A stretch of 64,000 nt of DNA from Prosthecobacter sp. (lineage in GTDB: Bacteria; Verrucomicrobiota; Verrucomicrobiia; Verrucomicrobiales; Verrucomicrobiaceae). Position 1 is the first letter of the stretch, and each line of letters starts with the position of its first letter. The notes under the pieces are model-generated. The model saw only the letters and a list, made by a program, of their open reading frames with translations, had not been told where the DNA came from and did not search any database. Both the position numbers and the translations under genes were made by a program. The DNA is taken from assembly GCF_034366625.1 (NCBI RefSeq), contig NZ_JAXMIH010000005.1:124001-188000 (forward strand), given 5' to 3'. Of the stretch, positions 7,213 through 16,060 are shown in pieces.

Positions 7213-9135
7213 TTACTTTTCCACCTGCTTTGGCAGCATCTTCGCGACGATCCACAGCAGCGCACCGACTACCAACGCAAGTGCGGCCCAGAGCCACGGA
7301 GAGCCTTTGCCGCTGGTGAGGGGATCGGCCTGGTAGCCGGGGAGTTTCTCTTCGTCGCCGAGCGTGGCGGCGACCTTGGTCGCGGTTTCAAATTCGCGGC
7401 GGACGAGTTGGAGGTCGTAGCGCGTGTGGGTGGCGCGGCTGTTGCCGTAGCAGAGGCTCACCGGCTTGGTATCGGGAACGCGGAACAGCAGGCGCACGAC
7501 GGGATAAACGACGCGCGCGCTGGTGATTTGCAGCGGCGCGTTATCGCCGTTGTCGGTGGCGAGGCGGATCGTCTCGGCCCGTGGGGCGCTGTAGAGGGGA
7601 AGGTGGAAAGTGGTGGGTGTTTGTCCCGGCGTGCGCTGCCAGTTCGCGGTGCCGAGAATGCGCTCGAAGTGGCCCTGCTCGTTGTGAATCTGTTCGGTGA
7701 CGCTCAGAGTGCGCCGGAACAAGGGCGTGGGCGAGTCGAGCAGCAGGGTGCTGCCTGGGAAATTGGCAAAGGGCATCGTGATGTCCCACTTGGACCAGCT
7801 AGGAGCCTTCGGGTCGGCAACTTCGACGAAGGAGATGGCTCGTTCGCGCTCCAGGCCCGGTTTGATGGCGAGAAAGGGAACCTGACGGCCCTCACGAACG
7901 ATCCGCACGTCGTTGAGATCATTCTCGCAGCGGGCGAGCGCGGCGGGATCGAGTTCGAGCTCAATGACGCCGGCTTCGCTGAACTGAATCGCCCGTTGGA
8001 ATGACCAAGCGGAGACATCAATGGCCGCTCCGGTCTCGCCGACTTCGGGCGCGGTGGCGGTCTTGCGAAAGTCGGCGTTTGCTTCGACGGCGCTGGCCGT
8101 GGCGGAGTTGGCGCTCGCATCGCGCAGTTTGTCACTGAGCGCGGCGATGTCGTAGCGTGGTTCGGATGCCTGCGCGTTGCCTATGTAGAGCTGCCATTCG
8201 CCAGCGGTGTCAGCTTGAAACACTAGCGGCACGATGTGGCGCGTGACCTCGACGCGGTCGAGGCGCAGCGGCGGACTGTCGCCGTTGTGGATGACGAGTT
8301 CGACCTCACGTTTGGCGGCGAGCTGATGCGCGGGGACTTCGAGGTCTTCAGCCGTGAATCCTTCGTGCTGGATGCGGAACAGCGTGTGCGTCGTGTTCAA
8401 GAGCGTGGACACTCGCTGGAACACCAGTTCGGGCGTGTGAACGCGCACGGCGCCGAGCAGCACATTCGCGCTGCCGAGATCAAGCGTGAGGCGCGTTGTG
8501 TCCTTTTCTTCGGTGCGGGATCGAATCGTCGCTAAATGCGGCACGGTGCGCAGCTCCGGTAGTTCCCGCACGATTTGAGCGCCGGTGAAGGCGACGGGCC
8601 CGGTGCGTGAGTCGTCGATGGTGATGCGGAATTGCCTCCACACCGCCGGAGCGATGGGCAGCCGCAAACGCTCGGTGCCATTCTGGCGGCAGAGCACTTC
8701 GCCGCTGCCGAGCGTCTGCCACGTCGTGCCGTCGCTGCTGGCTTCGAGCGTGGCGGCCTTGATGAAGTTTTCGCCGTTGGTCTTCAGCACCAGTTCCTGA
8801 ATCGTGAAGGTGTCAGGCGGCTGAAACTCGAGCACGGTGGTCGTCGGATTTAGCGTGGCCTTGAAGCCGACAGCTCCGACACTCGCCGGACGCATGGTGC
8901 GCGGCAAGGCGATGATGTAGGGCGTTTCGACACCAGCGGGATTGATGACACGAAGATCATGAAACGGTGCTCCGCCGGTCGTGCGAGAGGCATCAAGCAG
9001 CGCGGGTTCGAGTTCGAGGCGGGTGAGGCCGGGCTGCGTGATGCGCACAGTCTGGCGGTGCGTCCACGCGGCGAAATCGGCGGCGCTGGCTGCCGTGGAG
9101 AAGCACAAAGCGAGGAGCAGGGGATGCGGGTTCAT
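7213..9135 (-). CDS. DUF3999 family exported protein
   Basis: A 640-residue protein. The chosen start at 9135 gives MNPHPLLLALCFSTAASAADF, a clear signal peptide; the same frame is open further upstream but only as antisense of the DUF2339 gene. The body contains long beta-rich repeats with discoidin-like character (LRVINPAGVETPYIIALP, LYIGNAQASEPRYDIAAL, LCYGNSRATHTRYDLQLV), and the C-terminus has one membrane helix (WLWAALALVVGALLWIVAKML) followed by KQVEK. This is the DUF3999 layout. These genes are often beside DUF2339 genes, as here (53 bases downstream, same strand), so the pair probably acts together at the cell envelope. Function is unknown. Confidence 0.85.
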   Translation of the reverse strand: MNPHPLLLALCFSTAASAADFAAWTHRQTVRITQPGLTRLELEPALLDASRTTGGAPFHDLRVINPAGVETPYIIALPRTMRPASVGAVGFKATLNPTTTVLEFQPPDTFTIQELVLKTNGENFIKAATLEASSDGTTWQTLGSGEVLCRQNGTERLRLPIAPAVWRQFRITIDDSRTGPVAFTGAQIVRELPELRTVPHLATIRSRTEEKDTTRLTLDLGSANVLLGAVRVHTPELVFQRVSTLLNTTHTLFRIQHEGFTAEDLEVPAHQLAAKREVELVIHNGDSPPLRLDRVEVTRHIVPLVFQADTAGEWQLYIGNAQASEPRYDIAALSDKLRDASANSATASAVEANADFRKTATAPEVGETGAAIDVSAWSFQRAIQFSEAGVIELELDPAALARCENDLNDVRIVREGRQVPFLAIKPGLERERAISFVEVADPKAPSWSKWDITMPFANFPGSTLLLDSPTPLFRRTLSVTEQIHNEQGHFERILGTANWQRTPGQTPTTFHLPLYSAPRAETIRLATDNGDNAPLQITSARVVYPVVRLLFRVPDTKPVSLCYGNSRATHTRYDLQLVRREFETATKVAATLGDEEKLPGYQADPLTSGKGSPWLWAALALVVGALLWIVAKMLPKQVEK

Positions 9136-9188
9136 GATTGGAAAGTAGTAATGAGCTTCAGCTCGTTCTGATGCGCGGTGAAGACGAG

Positions 9189-12100
9189 CTAAAGCTCTGG
9201 AGTGCTTTTGTCGTCGGTGAGGAAGCGTTGATACAGGAACGAGGCGACGAGCGCGATGATGGCAACCGCGATCAGGGCACCAATGCGGTAGCCGCTGTCG
9301 ATGTTCGCGAGATCGTGCAGGAAGAGCTTCAGCAGCGTGACCGCGAGCAGGCCGATGCCGGCGTAGCGCGTGGGTGCGTTGCGCTTCCAGATGCCGAGCA
9401 CGAGCAAGGTGAGCGCGAACAAGGCCCAGGCGATGGTGTAGGTCATGTCGCGGGCCAGATTGCCGTTGAAGTCGAAGGTGATCGAGCGCTGGCCCGCCGG
9501 CGTGAAGGCATCGGCGATTTCGATGTTGAGCAGCAGGAAGAGCAAAATGCCGCCGAGAGAGCCGAACAGGCCACGCAGGTTGATTTTGCCCCAAAGATGA
9601 CTTGGAGGTGTGAGCCAGAAGGCGGCGAAGAACATCGCCAGCGCGGAGAGGCTGTAGGCGTAGAGCTGCCAGTTGAGGATCGGCGTCTCGCCACGGATTT
9701 GATACTCCAGCACGGCGGGATTGACGGCGAGACGGACGAAGGCGGCGACGAGCAGCGCCGTGCCGGTGCCCCGCAGGCCGGGATGCGGCACGCGGCGGAA
9801 AAGCCAGCACAGCGCCGCACCTTCCAGCGCCCAGCCAATTGTGATCCATTGCTTCTCGAACTGGATCGGGAAGATCAGCGTGATGAAAAACAGCGCCACA
9901 CCGCCGAACCACGCGAGTTGGGTGAGACGTGCGGGATTTTCGGCCCCGTGCTGTTTCAAAACGAAGACGAGGCAGAGCAGGGGAGCGATGGCGAAGGCAA
10001 CGGGGAGCAGGCCTATCGAGTCATTCGGCCAGGTTTGGCCAACGAGACGATACACAAGGCTGAAAGTGCCGATGCTTGCCGCCGCGGAGGCGATCCAGGG
10101 CAGTTTGCGCGTGGCGAACTGCTTCTGAAACACGAGCGGGAACGCGGTGAAGATGGCGTAGAAGCCGAGATACCAGAGCAGCGGCGTGGTGGCCTGCTCC
10201 ACGCTGAAACTTTGCTGATGCCAGGCCCATTCGAGCGCCAGCACGCAGCCCAGCGCTGTCGGCGCGAGCGCGGTGATGCCGCTGATGCGCACAAGGCCGA
10301 GCAGGAAAACGGTGAGCAGCAGTGCGAGGCCGAAGACCGGCGACGGATTCGCGATTTGCAGCCGCAGTGTGGCGAGGATAAGCAGCAGGAAAGGCAGCAC
10401 CGCCGAGCTGACCGGCAGCAGCGCGGAGAACGCGGCCTTGGGCAGTTTGCGCGAGAGGAAGCTGCTCGCGATGCCGAACAGCACGGCGAAACCACCGACC
10501 ACGAAGAGGAATGGCATGAGCGTGAAGCCGATCTCACGCGGCCAGCGGAACAGCCACGCGCCTGCGGTGATCAAGGTGAGCACCAGCGCTGCCAGCACCG
10601 GCATGAGCCTGCCAGTCATCACCGCGAGGCCGATGATGAGCAGATCGACGAGCAGGATCACCGGCCAGATCGAGAGACTGATCGCATCCAGGCAAAGCAC
10701 GGGCATGAGCAGCAGGATGAGCGTGATGACGGGCACCCAGCCTGCGAAGGGCACCTGATTTGGCGCTTTACGCTCCATCAGCACTGCAAACGCGGTGTGG
10801 AACAGGCCGAAGGCGAGGAAAGTGCCCAGCGCATGCGGCAGGAGCTCGGGGGTGAGCTTGTTAGCCGTCCAGATCGAGAGGTGTAGGAAGGTGAGCGTGC
10901 CGATGATGCTCTGCGCGATGCCGACGCTTGATTGATGCCATACGATTCGCAAGGCGATGACGTTGATGCCAAGCACGAAGGTGTAGAGCAGTACGGGGCG
11001 CTCCGTGATGGCCCCGAAGCCGAGAAACACGAACGCGGTGAACAGCGCGCTGCCGCACAGCGCCAGCGCGGATGCCGCCGGGAAGAGATCGTCGGCGTCC
11101 CGTTGCTTCGACCACCAGGCGGCGAGCGAGAACAGCGCCGCGAAGCCTAGAAACACGATCACGGGAGTCCAGGTGGCCGAACCGATGGCGTATTGCGATG
11201 AGTGGAAGAATTTCACCAGCCACCCGGCTTGCATGAAGATGGTGCCTGCGGCCGCCAGAGCGGTGAGATGGAGCCAGCGTTTGTTTTTGGCGACGGCGAG
11301 CACACCGATGTCGAGCAGCGCGATGTAGCTAAAGAGGCCGAAGGGTTGATCGCGACCTGTGGAGCAGAGGATCGGCGTCAAAAAACCGCCGAGCATGCCG
11401 AGCACGGCTACGACCTGCGCATTGAGCCGCACGGCGAGCAGGAAGGCCGCGCCGGTGATGAGCGTCATGAGCAGAAAAGCCACCAACGGCTGATCGAGCG
11501 GTGGGATGCGCCAGATCGAGTGCGCGGCGAAGGTCACGCCGTAGAGCATGACGATGCCCGTGGCACAGAGTGTGTTCGCAAGCGTGATATAGCGCTCGCG
11601 GCGATGCATGACCACACCACCACCGACAAGACCGATGCCGATGACGAAACCGATGGCCGTGCGCAGCTCCGGTGAAATCCAGCCGCGCTCAATGCTGAGC
11701 TTCACGAAGAAGATGACGCCGAGGAACAACGCAAGACCGCCGACCCACGCGAAGAGCTTTGCACCCATGAATTGTTCGAGATTGATGCGAACGGCGGGGA
11801 CTGAAGGTGGTTGGGGTGCAGCGGACGGGCTGAAGCCCCCTGCCCGCATCTCTTCGCGAAGCGATGCAGGCGGGGAACTACGAACGGGCTCCGGAGCTTG
11901 GGTGAAAACGGGTTCGGGTTGGGGGATCGGCGGCGGCGCGGCAGGTTCAGCGACGAGTTTCGGAGCAGGAGCCGAAATGAACTCACGCGGTGCCACGGGA
12001 GGCGGCGCATGTTTGGCCCGCGTTTCCGCAGCGGCAGGTTCCTCCTGCGGACGCGTCATCTTGTTCACCGTTTCCAGCCGTTCGATGCGCTGAATGAGCC

Positions 12101-12269
12101 GTGCCTCACGTTCGATGCTGCGGGCCTGTTGCTCGCGCAGAAAGCCGACTTGCTTGCCCAGTTCGTCGGTCTGGCGCCATGTCTTGCTGGCGGAGACGAG
12201 CGCGATGATTGGCATCACGAGCACCGCGCCGCTGACGACCAGGAGGATGAGAATGATGAGTTCTTCCAT
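9189..12269 (-). CDS. DUF2339 giant polytopic membrane protein
   Basis: A 1026-residue protein. The start at 12269 (MEELIILILLVVSGAVLVMP) is preferred because it begins with a membrane helix; the open frame continues upstream into the leader. After the helix come a charged coiled segment (about 35-75, QVGFLREQQARSIEREARL) and a Pro/Ala-rich linker to about residue 150. Then more than twenty hydrophobic helices follow, starting at GAKLFAWVGGLALFLGVIFF, the typical DUF2339 entry motif. Part of the linker is encoded by a palindromic element (11827..11875). It lies upstream of the DUF3999 gene and is divergent from a LysR gene. Function unknown; an envelope or transport role is plausible. Confidence 0.88.
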   Translation of the reverse strand: MEELIILILLVVSGAVLVMPIIALVSASKTWRQTDELGKQVGFLREQQARSIEREARLIQRIERLETVNKMTRPQEEPAAAETRAKHAPPPVAPREFISAPAPKLVAEPAAPPPIPQPEPVFTQAPEPVRSSPPASLREEMRAGGFSPSAAPQPPSVPAVRINLEQFMGAKLFAWVGGLALFLGVIFFVKLSIERGWISPELRTAIGFVIGIGLVGGGVVMHRRERYITLANTLCATGIVMLYGVTFAAHSIWRIPPLDQPLVAFLLMTLITGAAFLLAVRLNAQVVAVLGMLGGFLTPILCSTGRDQPFGLFSYIALLDIGVLAVAKNKRWLHLTALAAAGTIFMQAGWLVKFFHSSQYAIGSATWTPVIVFLGFAALFSLAAWWSKQRDADDLFPAASALALCGSALFTAFVFLGFGAITERPVLLYTFVLGINVIALRIVWHQSSVGIAQSIIGTLTFLHLSIWTANKLTPELLPHALGTFLAFGLFHTAFAVLMERKAPNQVPFAGWVPVITLILLLMPVLCLDAISLSIWPVILLVDLLIIGLAVMTGRLMPVLAALVLTLITAGAWLFRWPREIGFTLMPFLFVVGGFAVLFGIASSFLSRKLPKAAFSALLPVSSAVLPFLLLILATLRLQIANPSPVFGLALLLTVFLLGLVRISGITALAPTALGCVLALEWAWHQQSFSVEQATTPLLWYLGFYAIFTAFPLVFQKQFATRKLPWIASAAASIGTFSLVYRLVGQTWPNDSIGLLPVAFAIAPLLCLVFVLKQHGAENPARLTQLAWFGGVALFFITLIFPIQFEKQWITIGWALEGAALCWLFRRVPHPGLRGTGTALLVAAFVRLAVNPAVLEYQIRGETPILNWQLYAYSLSALAMFFAAFWLTPPSHLWGKINLRGLFGSLGGILLFLLLNIEIADAFTPAGQRSITFDFNGNLARDMTYTIAWALFALTLLVLGIWKRNAPTRYAGIGLLAVTLLKLFLHDLANIDSGYRIGALIAVAIIALVASFLYQRFLTDDKSTPEL
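11827..11875. repeat. Palindromic element inside the linker of the DUF2339 gene
   Basis: CCCTGCCCGCATC (11838-11850) pairs with GATGCAGGCGGGG (11863-11875) at 11 Watson-Crick positions, one G-T and one mismatch. The centre contains the perfect palindrome CTTCGCGAAG (11852-11861). A short hairpin GGGC/GCCC (11827-11838) flanks it. In the protein it encodes PASLREEMRAGGFSPS within the Pro/Ala-rich cytoplasmic linker, where insertion is likely harmless. Confidence 0.6.
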
Positions 12270-12361
12270 AATGCCGCGCAGTGTCTCAGGATCGGCGGGC
12301 AATGGAAATTGATATTTCCAGGTGGCATCATTGATAAAGCGTATAGCCTTCCACTCGTCCC

Positions 12362-13237
12362 ATGAACGTCCATCACCTCGAACTCTTTTACTACGTGGCG
12401 CGGCATGGCGGCGTGAGCGCCGCAGCACGGGCGATGCCGTATGGCATCCAGCAGCCGGCGATCAGCGCGCAGATTCTCCAGCTCGAGGACGTGCTCGGAG
12501 TCACGCTGTATCAGCGGCGGCCGTTTCAGCTCACGCGTGAGGGGCAGGCGCTCCACGATTTCATCGCACCTTTCTTCAGCGGTCTCGCGGAAATGGCGGA
12601 TCGCATTCGTGGTGGTGGTGAAAAGCGGCTGCGCATCTCGGCTGCGGAGATCGTGCAGCGAGATTACCTGCCAGAGCTGCTGGCGCGCATGCGGCAGCGG
12701 GTGAAGGGCTTTCATTTCACCCTCACGCATGGCCGTCAGCAGGAGATCGAGGCGCTGCTGGCCGCGCAGGAGATCGACATCGGCCTCAGCACGTTGATGG
12801 ACAAGACGGCGGCGAACATCGAGGCGCGTGAACTGCTGCGCCTGCCGATGGTGCTGCTCGTGCCAAAGCAGAGCGGCCTCACGAAAGCGGCGCAGATTTT
12901 TGAAAAGGATCGCATCGACCTGCCGCTCGTGGCTTTGGAGGCCAAAGATGTGATTTCGCGTTCGTTCCAGGCCGCGCTGCGTCAGCGTAGCCTTGAATGG
13001 CTGCCCAGCCTTGAGGTCGGCAGCCTCGATCTCGTGGTGCGCTACGTTGCTGAAGGCTTCGGCGCGGGATTGGCCCTGCGGCATCCGCGTGTCGAGCTGC
13101 CTGCTGGTGTCAAAGCTCTCGCGCTCGATGATTTTCCACCGCTGAGCTTTGGCGCGCTGTGGACCGGACGCCTGTCACCGCTCGGCGAGGCGTTTCTTGC
13201 GGAGGCAACGACACTAGCGGGGGAATTGGCGGCGTAG
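12362..13237 (+). CDS. LysR family transcriptional regulator
   Basis: A 291-residue LysR-type regulator. The N-terminal winged helix-turn-helix spans about residues 1-60 (MNVHHLELFYYVARHGGVSA, IQQPAISAQILQLEDVLGVTLYQR). The remainder is a periplasmic-binding-protein-like effector domain (LRISAAEIVQRDYLPELLARM through FGAGLALRHP). It is divergent from the DUF2339/DUF3999 pair with a 92-base shared upstream region, the usual arrangement for a LysR regulator and its target, so those genes are its most likely regulon. The effector is unknown. No Shine-Dalgarno motif precedes the ATG. Confidence 0.92.
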   Translation: MNVHHLELFYYVARHGGVSAAARAMPYGIQQPAISAQILQLEDVLGVTLYQRRPFQLTREGQALHDFIAPFFSGLAEMADRIRGGGEKRLRISAAEIVQRDYLPELLARMRQRVKGFHFTLTHGRQQEIEALLAAQEIDIGLSTLMDKTAANIEARELLRLPMVLLVPKQSGLTKAAQIFEKDRIDLPLVALEAKDVISRSFQAALRQRSLEWLPSLEVGSLDLVVRYVAEGFGAGLALRHPRVELPAGVKALALDDFPPLSFGALWTGRLSPLGEAFLAEATTLAGELAA

Positions 13238-13299
13238 ATCTCACGGCCATGTTTCACTTCATGCTTGCATCCATGCCCAGAATCCGTCATGCCCGTGGC

Positions 13300-14208
13300 A
13301 TGAAGTCCTGTCTTCTCATCCTTCCTCTGGTTTTGACCCAATGCGGCGACGAGCCCAAGAAACGCGAGCCTGCTCCAGCGCCGAAGCCGGTGGTGGCGGA
13401 ACAACCGGCGGCCCCGGCCAAAGCAGAACCCAATGCGGTCTATTGGACGCAGGAGATGCTGCACACGGAGATCAAGTACCACAATCCGGGTTACACGGGC
13501 GACGGCCAGTTCAACATCGAGGGCGGCAAGGTGATCGCGTTGAGTCTCCGCGGGGCGAAGATCGAGAACGTGAAGTTTTTGCAGCACCTCGAGCCGCTGG
13601 CGCTGGATTTGAGCGAGACGCCGATCACCGACCTGCGGCCGATGCAGGGGAAGAAGCTGGTGGAGCTGTATCTTGAAGACACGAAGGTGCAGGATCTCTC
13701 GCCGATCCGCGGCATGCCGTTGGAGAAGTTGTATTTGAGCCGCACACCAGTGCGCGACCTCAGCGCGCTCGAAAACATGCCGCTGGTGGAGCTGAACGCG
13801 GTTGGCTGCCCCATCGGTGACATCTCCGGCATCGCCAAGTGCCCGATCACGATGCTCTGGCTCACGGATTGTCCGGTGGAGAACATCAGTGCGCTCAAAA
13901 CAGTGCCGCTGGTGAGTGTGACGTTGCACCGCACGAAGGTGAAGGATTTGTCACCACTCAGCGGCACCGCCTTGCAGCGCCTGCACATCGCTGAAACGCC
14001 GGTGACAGACCTCTCCCCGCTCAAAGGCATGCACCTCACGCGTCTCGTCTTCTCGCCGGCGAACATCACGGCAGGCATTGATGTGGCGAAATCGTTGCCA
14101 TTGCAGGAGATAGGCACGCGGTTTGACGACGGGGCCAAGGATTTGCAGCCTCCGGCCAGTTTTTGGCCCGCCTATGACGCAGCGGTCAAAGCGGTGCCCA
14201 AACCGTGA
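13300..14208 (+). CDS. Leucine-rich-repeat lipoprotein
   Basis: A 302-residue protein. The start at 13300 gives MKSCLLILPLVLTQCGDEPK, a lipoprotein signal with lipobox LTQC; earlier in-frame starts would bury it. An Ala/Pro/Lys linker to about residue 45 is followed by about seven to eight short leucine-rich repeats of internalin-like form (LDLSETPITDLRPM, LYLEDTKVQDLSPI, LYLSRTPVRDLSAL, VTLHRTKVKDLSPL). Many verrucomicrobial and planctomycete proteins of this sort occur, some on protein kinases, but there is no kinase domain here. It is probably an envelope-anchored protein-binding scaffold; the partner is unknown. Confidence 0.87.
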   Translation: MKSCLLILPLVLTQCGDEPKKREPAPAPKPVVAEQPAAPAKAEPNAVYWTQEMLHTEIKYHNPGYTGDGQFNIEGGKVIALSLRGAKIENVKFLQHLEPLALDLSETPITDLRPMQGKKLVELYLEDTKVQDLSPIRGMPLEKLYLSRTPVRDLSALENMPLVELNAVGCPIGDISGIAKCPITMLWLTDCPVENISALKTVPLVSVTLHRTKVKDLSPLSGTALQRLHIAETPVTDLSPLKGMHLTRLVFSPANITAGIDVAKSLPLQEIGTRFDDGAKDLQPPASFWPAYDAAVKAVPKP

Positions 14209-14268
14209 GAATTCGCAGATTTGTCTTGTGGTTGCGGCCCAGCTACTGACAGAATCACGGCGAATTTC

Positions 14269-14859
14269 ATGAAAGAGTTTGCTTACATCCATGACGAGAA
14301 GCAGAACCCGTCGCCCCTGCGCGCGGTGCCTGCTCTTGCCAGTTTTAGCGATGACCAGCTCGATGATGTGCTGAATTCCAGCAGCCTGCTCCAGTGCGAG
14401 CCGGGCGATCACATCATCAAGGAGGGCAGCATCGACTCCCGCATCTACGTCCTGCTCAGTGGTGAGCTGGAAGTGCGGGTCGGCGGCAAAAAAGTCGCTT
14501 CCATCACCCGCATCGGCGAAGTTTTCGGCGAGCTGGCGCTCGTCAACCAAGACAAGCGCCTCGCCTCGGTCATTGCCTCCACGAAGGCTGTGTGTCTCGC
14601 GGTGGACCAGAAATTCCTCCAGGACATCCATCCGCGTGAGGAAGATCCTGATTTTCACGCCGCTCTTTACGAATTCGTCGCCCGCCTCGTTGTGCGGAAG
14701 CTGGAGGCCACGTCGAAACGTCTGGCCGAAGTCGAAAAAGAGCTGCGCGTGCTGCGTGAGGCCCATGCGGAGATCAAACCGGTGCCATCACCGGCTCCCA
14801 AGCTCAAGCGGCCCGTGAAACGCGTCGTCACTGTCAGGAAGCCTGCCCGCGCACGATGA
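14269..14859 (+). CDS. Cyclic nucleotide-binding domain protein
   Basis: A 196-residue protein. The domain spans about 20-145: LRAVPALASFSDDQLDDVL, the beta-roll strands around GDHIIKEGSIDSRIYVLLSG, and the phosphate-binding cassette region GEVFGELALVNQDKRLASV, which keeps FGE..L but has K/R at the Arg-Ala position rather than a clean RTA. A helix (RLVVRKLEATSKRLAEVEKELRVLRE) with coiled-coil character follows, then a basic tail rich in Lys, Pro, Arg and Val. There is no DNA-binding helix-turn-helix, so this is not a CRP regulator. It may be an adaptor responding to cAMP or a related ligand. A class III cyclase gene lies about 22 kb away (36655..40059). Confidence 0.85.
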   Translation: MKEFAYIHDEKQNPSPLRAVPALASFSDDQLDDVLNSSSLLQCEPGDHIIKEGSIDSRIYVLLSGELEVRVGGKKVASITRIGEVFGELALVNQDKRLASVIASTKAVCLAVDQKFLQDIHPREEDPDFHAALYEFVARLVVRKLEATSKRLAEVEKELRVLREAHAEIKPVPSPAPKLKRPVKRVVTVRKPARAR

Positions 14860-14865
14860 GCGCGT

Positions 14866-15990
14866 TCAGGTTCCCGCGCCAATCGTGATCCGTTTCTCCG
14901 GAATCGGCGATTCGATGATGCCGAGCTCGGTTTCCTGCTTCAAACGGAGCTGTCCGCAGGCAGCGGCGATGTCATGGCCTTTTTCGCGGCGCAGTGTGGC
15001 GGTGACACCGGCATTCGTGAGTACGGCGAGAAAGGCGTCCTGACGTTCTTCGCTGGGGCGTGCCCACTCCAGGCCATCGACGGTGTTGTAGGGGATGAGA
15101 TTGACCTTCGCATTGGCAGCACGGGCGCGTTTGGCGAGCGCATGGGCTTGTTGCATGCTGTCATTCACATCGGAGATGAGGATGAACTCGAAGGTGAGGA
15201 ACTGCTTCCGCTTTTGATTCCAGTAGTCGAGCGCCTCGAACAACTCGGCGAGGTTGTGCTTGCGGTTCACGGGCATGATTTTCTCGCGCACCTCGTCGGT
15301 GGCGCCGTGAAGGGAGATGGCGAGGCGGATTTGCAGTGGGAAATCGGCGAGTTTTTTGATCTGAGGTGCCAAGCCGCTCGTGCTGACGGTCATGTGGCGC
15401 GCGCCGATGCCGACACCCCAGTCGGCGTTGAGGATCTCAATGGCCTTCGTGACGTTCGAGTAGTTCGCGAGCGGCTCGCCCATGCCCATGAAGACGAGGT
15501 TGTCCACGCGTTCGCCCGCATAGGCCTCGACCTGCACGATCTGCTCGACGATTTCGCCGGCGGTGAGATTGCGCGCGAAGCCGGCGAGACCGCTGGCGCA
15601 GAATTTGCAGTCGTAAGCGCAGCCGACCTGGCTGGAGACGCAGAGTGTACGGCGGTCGGATTTGCCGCCATAGAGCGCGGGATTGGCCGGAATGAGCACG
15701 GTTTCGACGTAGCGGCCGTCATGCAGCTTGAGGAGGAATTTGCGCGTCGTGTCGGCGGAGCCGGTGATTTTGGCGATGCTGAGCGAGCGTGTGACGAAAC
15801 GTGTGGCGAGCGCCTCGCGCGTCGCTTTCGGCAGGTTCGTCATTTCATCGAAACTGGCGGCGCGTTTGGCGAAAACCCACTCCACGAGCTGTTTCGCACG
15901 AAACGCGGGCTGGCCGAGTTCCGCGAACACATCGGCGATTTCCTCCGGCTTCATGCCGAGGAGTGCCTGGGGTGTGCTGGCGGTGCTCAT
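14866..15990 (-). CDS. rlmN: Dual-specificity 23S rRNA/tRNA adenine C2-methyltransferase RlmN
   Basis: A 374-residue radical SAM enzyme that methylates C2 of A2503 in 23S rRNA and A37 in some tRNAs. The cluster motif CAYDCKFCASG (CxxxCxxC) is present, as are LVFMGMGEPLANY, STSGLAPQI, LAISLHGATDEVREKIMPVN and the C-terminal RREKGHDIAAACGQL, which holds the second catalytic cysteine. Length is normal. The start at 15990 (MSTASTPQALLGMKPEE) is chosen over a longer in-frame extension. It is convergent with the upstream cNMP-binding gene, with 6 bases between stop codons. Confidence 0.96.
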   Translation of the reverse strand: MSTASTPQALLGMKPEEIADVFAELGQPAFRAKQLVEWVFAKRAASFDEMTNLPKATREALATRFVTRSLSIAKITGSADTTRKFLLKLHDGRYVETVLIPANPALYGGKSDRRTLCVSSQVGCAYDCKFCASGLAGFARNLTAGEIVEQIVQVEAYAGERVDNLVFMGMGEPLANYSNVTKAIEILNADWGVGIGARHMTVSTSGLAPQIKKLADFPLQIRLAISLHGATDEVREKIMPVNRKHNLAELFEALDYWNQKRKQFLTFEFILISDVNDSMQQAHALAKRARAANAKVNLIPYNTVDGLEWARPSEERQDAFLAVLTNAGVTATLRREKGHDIAAACGQLRLKQETELGIIESPIPEKRITIGAGT

Positions 15991-16060
15991 GGGGGCTGTG
16001 ATAGTGGCGGTGGATTTGAAATTTGGCATTTCAAATCTCAAATCACCGCCGCAAGCGGGG

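Noticed and set aside
9136-9912. N-terminal extension of the DUF3999 frame
   Set aside because: It lies fully inside the DUF2339 gene in another frame and would remove the clear signal peptide that begins at 9135.
9138-10886. A 582-codon plus-strand open frame rich in Glu, Arg and Gln
   Set aside because: It mirrors codons of the DUF2339 membrane gene on the other strand; the composition is that of an antisense frame.
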